DNA of 64,000 nucleotides from Apostichopus japonicus (lineage: Eukaryota; Echinodermata; Holothuroidea; Aspidochirotida; Stichopodidae), in the NCBI RefSeq assembly GCF_037975245.1, contig NW_027288845.1, positions 1 through 64,000 on the forward strand. The letters are read 5' to 3'. Position 1 is the stretch's first letter, and each line of letters begins with the position of its first letter. The notes beneath the pieces are model-generated. The model was not told the DNA's origin, made no database searches, and saw nothing but the letters and a program-made list of their open reading frames with translations. Below are positions 20,471-33,534 of the stretch, piece after piece. A program made the translations under genes and the position numbers.

Positions 20471-22639
20471 CGAACATAGATTTATATCAGCTGCTGTCGT
20501 GGCGCGGTTGGTTGCGCTCGAGAGCGTGACGTGTTTTGGGTCCTGGGCTCGAGACCCGACCACGGCAGTTTGCTTTTGCAGCGCTCTCATAGGGTTCTCT
20601 GGAACTTTAAGTATTAGGAACGAACATAGATTTATATCAGCTGCTGTCGTGGCGCGGTTGGTTGCGCTCGAGAGCGTGACGTGTTTTGGGTCCTGGGCTC
20701 GAGACCCGGCCACGGCAGTTTGCTTTTGCAGCGCTCTCATAGGGTTCTCTGGAACTTTAAGTATTAGGAACGAACATAGATTTATATCAGCTGCTGTCGT
20801 GGCGCGGTTGGTTGCGCTCGAGAGCGTGACGTGTTTTGGGTCCTGGGCTCGAGACCCGGCCACGGCAGTTTGCTTTTGCAGCGCTCTCATAGGGTTCACT
20901 GGAACTTTAAGTATTAGGAACGAACATAGATTTATATCAGCTGCTGTCGTGGCGCGGTTGGTTGCGCTCGAGAGCGTGACGTGTTTTGGGTCCTGGGCTC
21001 GAGACCCGACCACGGCAGTTTGCTTTTGCAGCGCTCTCATAGGGTTCTCTGGAACTTTAAGTATTAGGAACGAACATAGATTTATATCAGCTGCTGTCGT
21101 GGCGCGGTTGGTTGCGCTCGAGAGCGTGACGTGTTTTGGGTCCTGGGCTCGAGACCCGGCCACGGCAGTTTGCTTTTGCAGCGCTCTCATAGGGTTCTCT
21201 GGAACTTTAAGTATTAGGAACGAACATAGATTTATATCAGCTGCTGTCGTGGCGCGGTTGGTTGCGCTCGAGAGCGTGACGTGTTTTGGGTCCTGGGCTC
21301 GAGACCCGACCACGGCAGTTTGCTTTTGCAGCGCTCTCATAGGGTTCTCTGGAACTTTAAGTATTAGGAACGAACATAGATTTATATCAGCTGCTGTCGT
21401 GGCGCGGTTGGTTGCGCTCGAGAGCGTGACGTGTTTTGGGTCCTGGGCTACAGACCCGGCCACGGCAGTTTGCTTTTGCAGCGCTCTCATAGGGTTCACT
21501 GGAACTTTAAGTATTACGAACGAACATAGATTTATATCAGCTGCTGTCGTGGCGCGGTTGGTTGCGCTCGAGAGCGTGACGTGTTTTGGGTCCTTGGCTC
21601 GAGACCCGACCACGGCAGTTTGCTTTTGCAGCGCTCTCATAGGGTTCTCTGGAACTTTAAGTATTAGGAACGAACATAGATTTATATCAGCTGCTGTCGT
21701 GGCGCGGTTGGTTGCGCTCGAGAGCGTGACGTGTTTTGGGTCCTGGGCTCGAGACCCGGCCACGGCAGTTTGCTTTTGCAGCGCTCTCATAGGGTTCTCT
21801 GGAACTTTAAGTATTAGGAACGAACATAGATTTATATCAGCTGCTGTCGTGGCGCGGTTGGTTGCGCTCGAGAGCGTGACGTGTTTTGGGTCCTGGGCTC
21901 GAGACCCGGCCACGGCAGTTTGCTTTTGCAGCGCTCTCATAGGGTTCTCTGGAACTTTAAGTATTAGGAACGAACATAGATTTATATCAGCTGCTGTCGT
22001 GGCGCGGTTGGTTGAGCTCGAGAGCGTGACGTGTTTTGGGTCCTGGGCTCGAGACCCGGCCACGGCAGTTTGCTTTTGCAGCGCTCTCATAGGGTTCTCT
22101 GGAACTTTAAGTATTAGGAACGAACATAGATTTATATCAGCTGCTGTCGTGGCGCGGTTGGTTGCGCTCGAGAGCGTGACGTGTTTTGGGTCCTGGGCTC
22201 GAGACCCGGCCACGGCAGTTTGCTTTTGCAGCGCTCTCATAGGGTTCTCTGGAACTTTAAGTATTAGGAACGAACATAGATTTATATCAGCTGCTGTCGT
22301 GGCGCGGTTGGTTGCGCTCGAGAGCGTGACGTGTTTTGGGTCCTGGGCTCGAGACCCGGCCACGGCAGTTTGCTTTTGCAGCGCTCTCATAGGGTTCTCT
22401 GGAACTTTAAGTATTAGGAACGAACATAGATTTATATCAGCTGCTGTCGTGGCGCGGTTGGTTGCGCTCGAGAGCGTGACGTGTTTTGGGTCCTGGGCTC
22501 GAGACCCGGCCACGGCAGTTTGCTTTTGCAGCGCTCTCATAGGGTTCTCTGGAACTTTAAGTATTAGGAACGAACATAGATTTATATCAGCTGCTGTCGT
22601 GGCGCGGTTGGTTGCGCTCGAGAGCGTGACGTGTTTTGG

Positions 22640-22660
22640 GTCCTGGGCACGAGCCCGGCC
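22640..22660 (+). other. only single-base indel in the array
   Basis: Here GGGCTCGAGACCC reads GGGCACGAGCCC: one substitution plus one lost base between 22653 and 22654 in the T loop. The monomer is 149 bp and shifts the phase of the rest of the array by one, which ends both long open frames. Confidence 0.9.
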
Positions 22661-22830
22661 ACGGCAGTTTGCTTTTGCAGCGCTCTCATAGGGTTCTCTG
22701 GAACTTTAAGTATTAGGAACGAACATAGATTTATATCAGCTGCTGTCGTGGCGCGGTTGGTTGCGCTCGAGAGCGTGACGTGTTTTGGGTCCTGGGCTCG
22801 AGACCCGGCCACGGCAGTTTGCTTTTGCAG

Positions 22831-25800
22831 CGCTCTCGTAGGGTTCTCTGGAACTTTAAGTATTAGGAACGAACATAGATTTATATCAGCTGCTGTCGTG
22901 GCGCGGTTGGTTGCGCTCGAGAGCGTGACGTGTTTTGGGTCCTGGGCTCGAGACCCGGCCACGGCAGTTTGCTTTTGCAGCGCTCTCGTAGGGTTCTCTG
23001 GAACTTTAAGTATTAGGAACGAACATAGATTTACATCAGCTGCTGTCGTGGCGCGGTTGGTTGCGCTCGAGAGCGTGACGTGTTTTGGGTCCTGGGCTCG
23101 AGACCCGACCACGGCAGTTTGCTTTTGCAGCGCTCTCGTAGGGTTCTCTGGAACTTTAAGTATTAGGAACGAACATAGATTTACATCAGCTGCTGTCGTG
23201 GCGCGGTTGGTTGCGCTCGAGAGCGTGACGTGTTTTGGGTCCTGGGCTCGAGACCCGACCACGGCAGTTTGCTTTTGCAGCGCTCTCGTAGGGTTCTCTG
23301 GGACTTTAAGTATTAGGAACGAACATAGATTTACATCAGCTGCTGTCGTGGCGCGGTTGGTTGCGCTCGAGAGCGTGACGTGTTTTGGGTCCTGGGCTCG
23401 AGACCCGACCACGGCAGTTTGCTTTTGCAGCGCTCTCGTAGGGTTCTCTGGAACTTTAAGTATTAGGAACGAACATAGATTTACATCAGCTGCTGTCGTG
23501 GCGCGGTTGGTTGCGCTCGAGAGCGTGACGTGTTTTGGGTCCTGGGCTCGAGACCCGACCACGGCAGTTTGCTTTTGCAGCGCTCTCATAGGGTTCTCTG
23601 GAACTTTAAGTATTAGGAACGAACATAGATTTACATCAGCTGCTGTCGTGGCGCGGTTGGTTGCGCTCGAGAGCGTGACGTGTTTTGGGTCCTGGGCTCG
23701 AGACCCGACCACGGCAGTTTGCTTTTGCAGCGCTCTCATAGGGTTCTCTGGAACTTTAAGTATTAGGAACGAACATAGATTTATATCAGCTGCTGTCGTG
23801 GCGCGGTTGGTTGCGCTCGAGAGCGTGACGTGTTTTGGGTCCTGGGCTCGAGACCCGACCACGGCAGTTTGCTTTTGCAGCGCTCTCATAGGGTTCTCTG
23901 GAACTTTAAGTATTAGGAACGAACATAGATTTATATCAGCTGCTGTCGTGGCGCGGTTGGTTGCGCTCGAGAGCGTGACGTGTTTTGGGTCCTGGGCTCG
24001 AGACCCGACCACGGCAGTTTGCTTTTGCAGCGCTCTCATAGGGTTCTCTGGAACTTTAAGTATTAGGAACGAACATAGATTTATATCAGCTGCTGTCGTG
24101 GCGCGGTTGGTTGCGCTCGAGAGCGTGACGTGTTTTGGGTCCTGGGCTCGAGACCCGACCACGGCAGTTTGCTTTTGCAGCGCTCTCGTAGGGTTCTCTG
24201 GAACTTTAAGTATTAGGAACGAACATAGATTTATATCAGCTGCTGTCGTTGCGCGGTTGGTTGCGCTCGAGAGCGTGACGTGTTTTGGGTCCTGGGCTCG
24301 AGACCCGACCACGGCAGTTTGCTTTTGCAGCGCTCTCATAGGGTTCTCTGGAACTTTAAGTATTAGGAACGAACATAGATTTATATCAGCTGCTGTCGTT
24401 GCGCGGTTGGTTGCGCTCGAGAGCGTGACGTGTTTTGGGTCCTGGGCTCGAGACCCGACCACGGCAGTTTGCTTTTGCAGCGCTCTCGTAGGGTTCTCTG
24501 GAACTTTAAGTATTAGGAACGAACATAGATTTATATCAGCTGCTGTCGTGGCGCGGTTGGTTGCGCTCGAGAGCGTGACGTGTTTTGGGTCCTGGGCTCG
24601 AGACCCGGCCACGGCAGTTTGCTTTTGCAGCGCTCTCATAGGGTTCTCTGGAACTTTAAGTATTAGGAACGAACATAGATTTATATCAGCTGCTGTCGTG
24701 GCGCGGTTGGTTGCGCTCGAGAGCGTGACGTGTTTTGGGTCCTGGGCTCGAGACCCGACCACGGCAGTTTGCTTTTGCAGCGCTCTCATAGGGTTCTCTG
24801 GAACTTTAAGTATTAGGAACGAACATAGATTTATATCAGCTGCTGTCGTGGCGCGGTTGGTTGCGCTCGAGAGCGTGACGTGTTTTAGGTCCTGGGCACG
24901 AGACCCGGCCACGGCAGTTTGCTTTTGCAGCGCTCTCATAGGGTTCTCTGGAACTTTAAGTATTAGGAACGAACATAGATTTATATCAGCTGCTGTCGTG
25001 GCGCGGTTGGTTGCGCTCGAGAGCGTGACGTGTTTTGGGTCCTGGGCTCGAGACCCGGCCACGGCAGTTTGCTTTTGCAGCGCTCTCGTAGGGTTCTCTG
25101 GAACTTTAAGTATTAGGAACGAACATAGATTTATATCAGCTGCTGTCGTGGCGCGGTTGGTTGCGCTCGAGAGCGTGACGTGTTTTGGGTCCTGGGCTCG
25201 AGACCCGGCCACGGCAGTTTGCTTTTGCAGCGCTCTCGTAGGGTTCTCTGGAACTTTAAGTATTAGGAACGAACATAGATTTACATCAGCTGCTGTCGTG
25301 GCGCGGTTGGTTGCGCTCGAGAGCGTGACGTGTTTTGGGTCCTGGGCTCGAGACCCGACCACGGCAGTTTGCTTTTGCAGCGCTCTCGTAGGGTTCTCTG
25401 GAACTTTAAGTATTAGGAACGAACATAGATTTACATCAGCTGCTGTCGTGGCGCGGTTGGTTGCGCTCGAGAGCGTGACGTGTTTTGGGTCCTGGGCTCG
25501 AGACCCGACCACGGCAGTTTGCTTTTGCAGCGCTCTCGTAGGGTTCTCTGGAACTTTAAGTATTAGGAACGAACATAGATTTACATCAGCTGCTGTCGTG
25601 GCGCGGTTGGTTGCGCTCGAGAGCGTGACGTGTTTTGGGTCCTGGGCTCGAGACCCGACCACGGCAGTTTGCTTTTGCAGCGCTCTCATAGGGTTCTCTG
25701 GAACTTTAAGTATTAGGAACGAACATAGATTTACATCAGCTGCTGTCGTGGCGCGGTTGGTTGCGCTCGAGAGCGTGACGTGTTTTGGGTCCTGGGCTCG

Positions 25801-26495
25801 AGACCCGACCACGGCAGTTTGCTTTTGCAGCGCTCTCATAGGGTTCTCTGGAACTTTAAGTATTAGGAACGAACATAGATTTACATCAGCTGCTGTCGTG
25901 GCGCGGTTGGTTGCGCTCGAGAGCGTGACGTGTTTTGGGTCCTGGGCTCGAGACCCGACCACGGCAGTTTGCTTTTGCAGCGCTCTCATAGGGTTCTCTG
26001 GAACTTTAAGTATTAGGAACGAACATAGATTTATATCAGCTGCTGTCGTGGCGCGGTTGGTTGCGCTCGAGAGCGTGACGTGTTTTGGGTCCTGGGCTCG
26101 AGACCCGACCACGGCAGTTTGCTTTTGCAGCGCTCTCATAGGGTTCTCTGGAACTTTAAGTATTAGGAACGAACATAGATTTATATCAGCTGCTGTCGTG
26201 GCGCGGTTGGTTGCGCTCGAGAGCGTGACGTGTTTTGGGTCCTGGGCTCGAGACCCGACCACGGCAGTTTGCTTTTGCAGCGCTCTCATAGGGTTCTCTG
26301 GAACTTAAAGTATTAGGAACGAACATAGATTTATATCAGCTGCTGTCGTGGCGCGGTTGGTTGCGCTCGAGAGCGTGACGTGTTTTGGGTCCTGGGCTCG
26401 AGACCCGACCACGGCAGTTTGCTTTTGCAGCGCTCTCATAGGGTTCTCTGGAACTTTAAGTATTAGGAACGAACATAGATTTATATCAGCTGCTG
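22831..26495 (+). repeat. 15-monomer higher-order duplication (2,250-bp period)
   Basis: A run of five TTACAT variants (23031, 23181, 23331, 23481, 23631) recurs at 25281-25881, each exactly 2,250 bp on. CTCTCGTA at 22831/25081 and 22981/25231 and GTCGTTGCG near 24241/26491 agree. Its right part overlaps the start of the 7.8-kb block. Confidence 0.85.
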
Positions 26496-29400
26496 TCGTT
26501 GCGCGGTTGGTTGCGCTCGAGAGCGTGACGTGTTTTGGGTCCTGGGCTCGAGACCCGACCACGGCAGTTTGCTTTTGCAGCGCTCTCGTAGGGTTCTCTG
26601 GAACTTTAAGTATTAGGAACGAACATAGATTTATATCAGCTGCTGTCGTGGCGCGGTTGGTTGCGCTCGAGAGCGTGACGTGTTTTGGGTCCTGGGCTCG
26701 AGACCCGGCCACGGCAGTTTGCTTTTGCAGCGCTCTCGTAGGGTTCTCTGGAACTTTAAGTATTAGGAACGAACATAGATTTATATCAGCTGCTGTCGTG
26801 GCGCGGTTGGTTGCGCTCGAGAGCGTGACGTGTTTTGGGTCCTGGGCTCGAGACCCGGCCACGGCAGTTTGCTTTTGCAGCGCTCTCATAGGGTTCTCTG
26901 GAACTTTAAGTATTAGGAACGAACATAGATTTATATCAGCTGCTGTCGTGGCGCGGTTGGTTGCGCTCGAGAGCGTGACGTGTTTTGGGTCCTGGGCTCG
27001 AGACCCGACCACGGCAGTTTGCTTTTGCAGCGCTCTCATAGGGTTCTCTGGAACTTTAAGTATTAGGAACGAACATAGATTTATATCAGCTGCTGTCGTG
27101 GCGCGGTTGGTTGCGCTCGAGAGCGTGACGTGTTTTGGGTCCTGGGCTCGAGACCCGACCACGGCAGTTTGCTTTTGCAGCGCTCTCATAGGGTTCTCTG
27201 GAACTTTAAGTATTAGGAACGAACATAGATTTATATCAGCTGCTGTCGTGGCGCGGTTGGTTGCGCTCGAGAGCGTGACGTGTTTTGGGTCCTGGGCTCG
27301 AGACCCGGCCACGGCAGTTTGCTTTTGCAGCGCTCTCATAGGGTTCTCTGGAACTTTAAGTATTACGAACGAACATAGATTTATATCAGCTGCTGTCGTG
27401 GCGCGGTTGGTTGCGCTCGAGAGCGTGACGTGTTTTGGGTCCTGGGCTCGAAACCCGGCCACGGCAGTTTGCTTTTGCAGCGCTCTCATAGGGTTCTCTG
27501 GAACTTTAAGTATTACGAACGAACATAGATTTATATCAGCTGCTGTCGTGGCGCGGTTGGGTGCGCTCGAGAGCGTGACGTGTTTTGGGTCCTGGGCTCG
27601 AGACCCGACCACGGCAGTTTGCTTTTGCAGCGCTCTCATAGGGTTCTCTGGAACTTTAAGTATTAGGAACGAACATAGATTTATATCAGCTGCTGTCGTG
27701 GCGCGGTTGGTTGCGCTCGAGAGCGTGACGTGTTTTGGGTCCTGGGCTCGAGACCCGGCCACGGCAGTTTGCTTTTGCAGCGCTCTCATAGGGTTCTCTG
27801 GAACTTTAAGTATTAGGAACGAACATAGATTTATATCAGCTGCTGTCGTGGCGCGGTTGGTTGCGCTCGAGAGCGTGACGTGTTTTGGGTCCTGGGCTCG
27901 AGACCCGACCACGGCAGTTTGCTTTTGCAGCGCTCTCATAGGGTTCTCTGGAACTTTAAGTATTAGGAACGAACATAGATTTATATCAGCTGCTGTCGTG
28001 GCGCGGTTGGTTGCGCTCGAGAGCGTGACGTGTTTTGGGTCCTGGGCTCGAGACCCGACCACGGCAGTTTGCTTTTGCAGCGCTCTCATAGGGTTCTCTG
28101 GAACTTTAAGTATTAGGAACGAACATAGATTTATATCAGCTGCTGTCGTGGCGCGGTTGGTTGCGCTCGAGAGCGTGACGTGTTTTGGGTCCTGGGCTCG
28201 AGACCCGGCCACGGCAGTTTGCTTTTGCAGCGCTCTCATAGGGTTCTCTGGAACTTTAAGTATTACGAACGAACATAGATTTATATCAGCTGCTGTCGTG
28301 GCGCGGTTGGTTGCGCTCGAGAGCGTGACGTGTTTTGGGTCCTGGGCTCGAAACCCGGCCACGGCAGTTTGCTTTTGCAGCGCTCTCATAGGGTTCTCTG
28401 GAACTTTAAGTATTACGAACGAACATAGATTTATATCAGCTGCTGTCGTGGCGCGGTTGGGTGCGCTCGAGAGCGTGACGTGTTTTGGGTCCTGGGCTCG
28501 AGACCCGACCACGGCAGTTTGCTTTTGCAGCGCTCTCATAGGGTTCTCTGGAACTTTAAGTATTAGGAACGAACATAGATTTATATCAGCTGCTGTCGTG
28601 GCGCGGTTGGTTGCGCTCGAGAGCGTGACGTGTTTTGGGTCCTGGGCTCGAGACCCGGCCACGGCAGTTTGCTTTTGCAGCGCTCTCATAGGGTTCTCTT
28701 GAACTTTAAGTATTAGGAACGAACATAGATTTATATCAGCTGCTGTCGTGGCGCGGTTGGTTGCGCTCGAGAGCGTGACGTGTTTTGGGTCCTGGGCTCG
28801 AGACCCGACCACGGCAGTTTGCTTTTGCAGCGCTCTCATAGGGTTCTCTGGAACTTTAAGTATTAGGAACGAACATAGATTTATATCAGCTGCTGTCGTG
28901 GCGCGGTTGGTTGCGCTCGAGAGCGTGACGTGTTTTGGGTCCTGGGCTCGAGACCCGGCCACGGCAGTTTGCTTTTGCAGCGCTCTCATAGGGTTCTCTG
29001 GAACTTTAAGTATTAGGAACGAACATAGATTTATATCAGCTGCTGTCGTGGCGCGGTTGGTTGCGCTCGAGAGCGTGACGTGTTTTGGGTCCTGGGCTCG
29101 AGACCCGGCCACGGCAGTTTGCTTTTGCAGCGCTCTCATAGGGTTCTCTGGAACTTTAAGTATTAGGAACGAACATAGATTTATATCAGCTGCTGTCGTG
29201 GCGCGGTTGGTTGCGCTCGAGAGCGTGACGTGTTTTGGGTCCTGGGCTCGAGACCCGGCCACGGCAGTTTGCTTTTGCAGCGCTCTCATAGGGTTCTCTG
29301 GAACTTTAAGTATTAGGAACGAACATAGATTTATATCAGCTGCTGTCGTGGCGCGGTTGGTTGCGCTCGAGAGCGTGACGTGTTTTGGGTCCTGGGCTCG

Positions 29401-32400
29401 AAACCCGGCCACGGCAGTTTGCTTTTGCAGCGCTCTCATAGGGTTCTCTGGAACTTTAAGTATTAGGAACGAACATAGATTTATATCAGCTGCTGTCGTG
29501 GCGCGGTTGGGTGCGCTCGAGAGCGTGACGTGTTTTGGGTCCTGGGCTCGAGACCCGACCACGGCAGTTTGCTTTTGCAGCGCTCTCATAGGGTTCTCTG
29601 GAACTTTAAGTATTAGGAACGAACATAGATTTATATCAGCTGCTGTCGTGGCGCGGTTGGTTGCGCTCGAGAGCGTGACGTGTTTTGGGTCCTGGGCTCG
29701 AGACCCGGCCACGGCAGTTTGCTTTTGCAGCGCTCTCATAGGGTTCTCTGGAACTTTAAGTATTAGGAACGAACATAGATTTATATCAGCTGCTGTCGTG
29801 GCGCGGTTGGTTGCGCTCGAGAGCGTGACGTGTTTTGGGTCCTGGGCTCGAGACCCGACCACGGCAGTTTGCTTTTGCAGCGCTCTCATAGGGTTCTCTG
29901 GAACTTTAAGTATTAGGAACGAACATAGATTTATATCAGCTGCTGTCGTGGCGCGGTTGGTTGCGCTCGAGAGCGTGACGTGTTTTGGGTCCTGGGCTCG
30001 AGACCCGGCCACGGCAGTTTGCTTTTGCAGCGCTCTCATAGGGTTCTCTGGAACTTTAAGTATTAGGAACGAACATAGATTTATATCAGCTGCTGTCGTG
30101 GCGCGGTTGGTTGCGCTCGAGAGCGTGACGTGTTTTGGGTCCTGGGCTCGAGACCCGGCCACGGCAGTTTGCTTTTGCAGCGCTCTCATAGGGTTCTCTG
30201 GAACTTTAAGTATTAGGAACGAACATAGATTTATATCAGCTGCTGTCGTGGCGCGGTTGGTTGCGCTCGAGAGCGTGACGTGTTTTGGGTCCTGGGCTCG
30301 AGACCCGGCCACGGCAGTTTGCTTTTGCAGCGCTCTCATAGGGTTCTCTGGAACTTTAAGTATTAGGAACGAACATAGATTTATATCAGCTGCTGTCGTG
30401 GCGCGGTTGGTTGCGCTCGAGAGCGTGACGTGTTTTGGGTCCTGGGCTCGAGACCCGGCCACGGCAGTTTGCTTTTGCAGCGCTCTCATAGGGTTCTCTG
30501 GAACTTTAAGTATTAGGAACGAACATAGATTTATATCAGCTGCTGTCGTGGCGCGGTTGGTTGCGCTCGAGAGCGTGACGTGTTTTGGGTCCTGGGCTCG
30601 AGACCCGACCACGGCAGTTTGCTTTTGCAGCGCTCTCATAGGGTTCTCTGGAACTTTAAGTATTAGGAACGAACATAGATTTATATCAGCTGCTGTCGTG
30701 GCGCGGTTGGTTGCGCTCGAGAGCGTGACGTGTTTTGGGTCCTGGGCTCGAGACCCGACCACGGCAGTTTGCTTTTGCAGCGCTCTCATAGGGTTCTCTG
30801 GAACTTTAAGTATTAGGAACGAACATAGATTTATATCAGCTGCTGTCGTGGCGCGGTTGGTTGCGCTCGAGAGCGTGACGTGTTTTGGGTCCTGGGCTCG
30901 AGACCCGACCACGGCAGTTTGCTTTTGCAGCGCTCTCATAGGGTTCTCTGGAACTTTAAGTATTAGGAACGAACATAGATTTATATCAGCTGCTGTCGTG
31001 GCGCGGTTGGTTGCGCTCGAGAGCGTGACGTGTTTTGGGTCCTGGGCTCGAGACCCGACCACGGCAGTTTGCTTTTGCAGCGCTCTCATAGGGTTCTCTG
31101 GAACTTTAAGTATTAGAAACGAACATAGATTTATATCAGCTGCTGTCGTGGCGCGGTTGGTTGCGCTCGAGAGCGTGACGTGTTTTGGGTCCTGGGCTCG
31201 AGACCCGACCACGGCAGTTTGCTTTTGCAGCGCTCTCATAGGGTTCTCTGGAACTTTAAGTATTAGGAACGAACATAGATTTATATCAGCTGCTGTCGTG
31301 GCGCGGTTGGTTGCGCTCGAGAGCGTGACGTGTTTTGGGTCCTGGGCTCGAGACCCGGCCACGGCAGTTTGCTTTTGCAGCGCTCTCATAGGGTTCTCTG
31401 GAACTTTAAGTATTAGGAACGAACATAGATTTATATCAGCTGCTGTCGTGGCGCGGTTGGTTGCGCTCGAGAGCGTGACGTGTTTTGGGTCCTGGGCTCG
31501 AGACCCGACCACGGCAGTTTGCTTTTGCAGCGCTCTCATAGGGTTCTCTGGAACTTTAAATATTAGGAACGAACATAGATTTATATCAGCTGCTGTCGTG
31601 GCGCGGTTGGTTGCGCTCGAGAGCGTGACGTGTTTTGGGTCCTGGGCTCGAGACCCGACCACGGCAGTTTGCTTTTGCAGCGCTCTCATAGGGTTCTCTG
31701 GAACTTTAAGTATTAGGAACGAACATAGATTTATATCAGCTGCTGTCGTGGCGCGGTTGGTTGCGCTCGAGAGCGTGACGTGTTTTGGGTCCTGGGCTCG
31801 AGACCCGGCCACGGCAGTTTGCTTTTGCAGCGCTCTCATAGGGTTCTCAGGAACTTTAAGTATTAGGAACGAACATAGATTTATATCAGCTGCTGTCGTG
31901 GCGCGGTTGGTTGCGCTCGAGAGCGTGACGTGTTTTGGGTCCTGGGCTCGAGACCCGACCACGGCAGTTTGCTTTTGCAGCGCTCTCATAGGGTTCTCTG
32001 GAACTTTAAGTATTAGGAACGAACATAGATTTATATCAGCTGCTGTCGTGGCGCGGTTGGTTGCGCTCGAGAGCGTGACGTGTTTTGAGTCCTGGGCTCG
32101 AGACCCGGCCACGGCAGTTTGCTTTTGCAGCGCTCTCATAGGGTTCTCTGGAACTTTAAGTATTAGGAACGAACATAGATTTATATCAGCTGCTGTCGTG
32201 GCGCGGTTGGTTGCGCTCGAGAGCGTGACGTGTTTTGGGTCCTGGGCTCGAGACCCGACCACGGCAGTTTGCTTTTGCAGCGCTCTCATAGGGTTCTCTG
32301 GAACTTTAAGTATTAGGAACGAACATAGATTTATATCAGCTGCTGTCGTGGCGCGGTTGGTTGCGCTCGAGAGCGTGACGTGTTTTGGGTCCTGGGCTCG

Positions 32401-33534
32401 AGACCCGGCCACGGCAGTTTGCTTTTGCAGCGCTCTCATAGGGTTCTCAGGAACTTTAAGTATTAGGAACGAACATAGATTTATATCAGCTGCTGTCGTG
32501 GCGCGGTTGGTTGCGCTCGAGAGCGTGACGTGTTTTGGGTCCTGGGCTCGAGACCCGGCCACGGCAGTTTGCTTTTGCAGCGCTCTCATAGGGTTCTCTG
32601 GAACTTTAAGTATTAGGAACGAACATAGATTTATATCAGCTGCTGTCGTGGCGCGGTTGGTTGCGCTCGAGAGCGTGACGTGTTTTGGGTCCTGGGCTCG
32701 AGACCCGGCCACGGCAGTTTGCTTTTGCAGCGCTCTCATAGGGTTCTCTGGAACTTTAAGTATTAGGAACGAACATAGATTTATATCAGCTGCTGTCGTG
32801 GCGCGGTTGGTTGCGCTCGAGAGCGTGACGTGTTTTGGGTCCTGGGCTCGAGACCCGGCCACGGCAGTTTGCTTTTGCAGCGCTCTCATAGGGTTCTCTG
32901 GAACTTTAAGTATTAGGAACGAACATAGATTTATATCAGCTGCTGTCGTGGCGCGGTTGGTTGCGCTCGAGAGCGTGACGTGTTTTGGGTCCTGGGCTCG
33001 AGACCCGACCACGGCAGTTTGCTTTTGCAGCGCTCTCATAGGGTTCTCTGGAACTTTAAGTATTAGGAACGAACATAGATTTATATCAGCTGCTGTCGTG
33101 GCGCGGTTGGTTGCGCTCGAGAGCGTGACGTGTTTTGGGTCCTGGGCTCGAGACCCGACCACGGCAGTTTGCTTTTGCAGCGCTCTCATAGGGTTCTCTG
33201 GAACTTTAAGTATTAGGAACGAACATAGATTTATATCAGCTGCTGTCGTGGCGCGGTTGGTTGCGCTCGAGAGCGTGACGTGTTTTGGGTCCTGGGCTCG
33301 AGACCCGACCACGGCAGTTTGCTTTTGCAGCGCTCTCATAGGGTTCTCTGGAACTTTAAGTATTAGGAACGAACATAGATTTATATCAGCTGCTGTCGTG
33401 GCGCGGTTGGTTGCGCTCGAGAGCGTGACGTGTTTTGGGTCCTGGGCTCGAGACCCGACCACGGCAGTTTGCTTTTGCAGCGCTCTCATAGGGTTCTCTG
33501 GAACTTTAAGTATTAGGAACGAACATAGATTTAT
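25735..33534 (+). repeat. 52-monomer higher-order block, copy A (7,800 bp)
   Basis: The order of GGCC and GACC alleles over about 50 successive monomers is the same as in the next 7,800 bp. Rare markers also recur: AACTTAAAG (26305), GTCGTTGCG (26491), ATTACGAAC (27361), TCTCTTGAA (28697), ATTAGAAAC (31091), CTTTAAATA (31555), TTCTCAGG (31847) and TTTTGAGT (32081). One mismatch was found (29402 A against 37202 G). The left limit is set by a TTACAT/TTATAT difference at 25734. Confidence 0.9.
27361..28460 (+). repeat. 6-monomer higher-order unit (900-bp period), inside the 52-mer
   Basis: The four-variant signature ATTACGAAC, CGAAACCC, ATTACGAAC, GGGTGCGC at 27361-27560 recurs 900 bp later at 28261-28460. 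A decayed third relative (CGAAACCC and GGGTGCGC only) lies at 29401-29500. The pair is carried into copy B at 35161 and 36061. Confidence 0.85.
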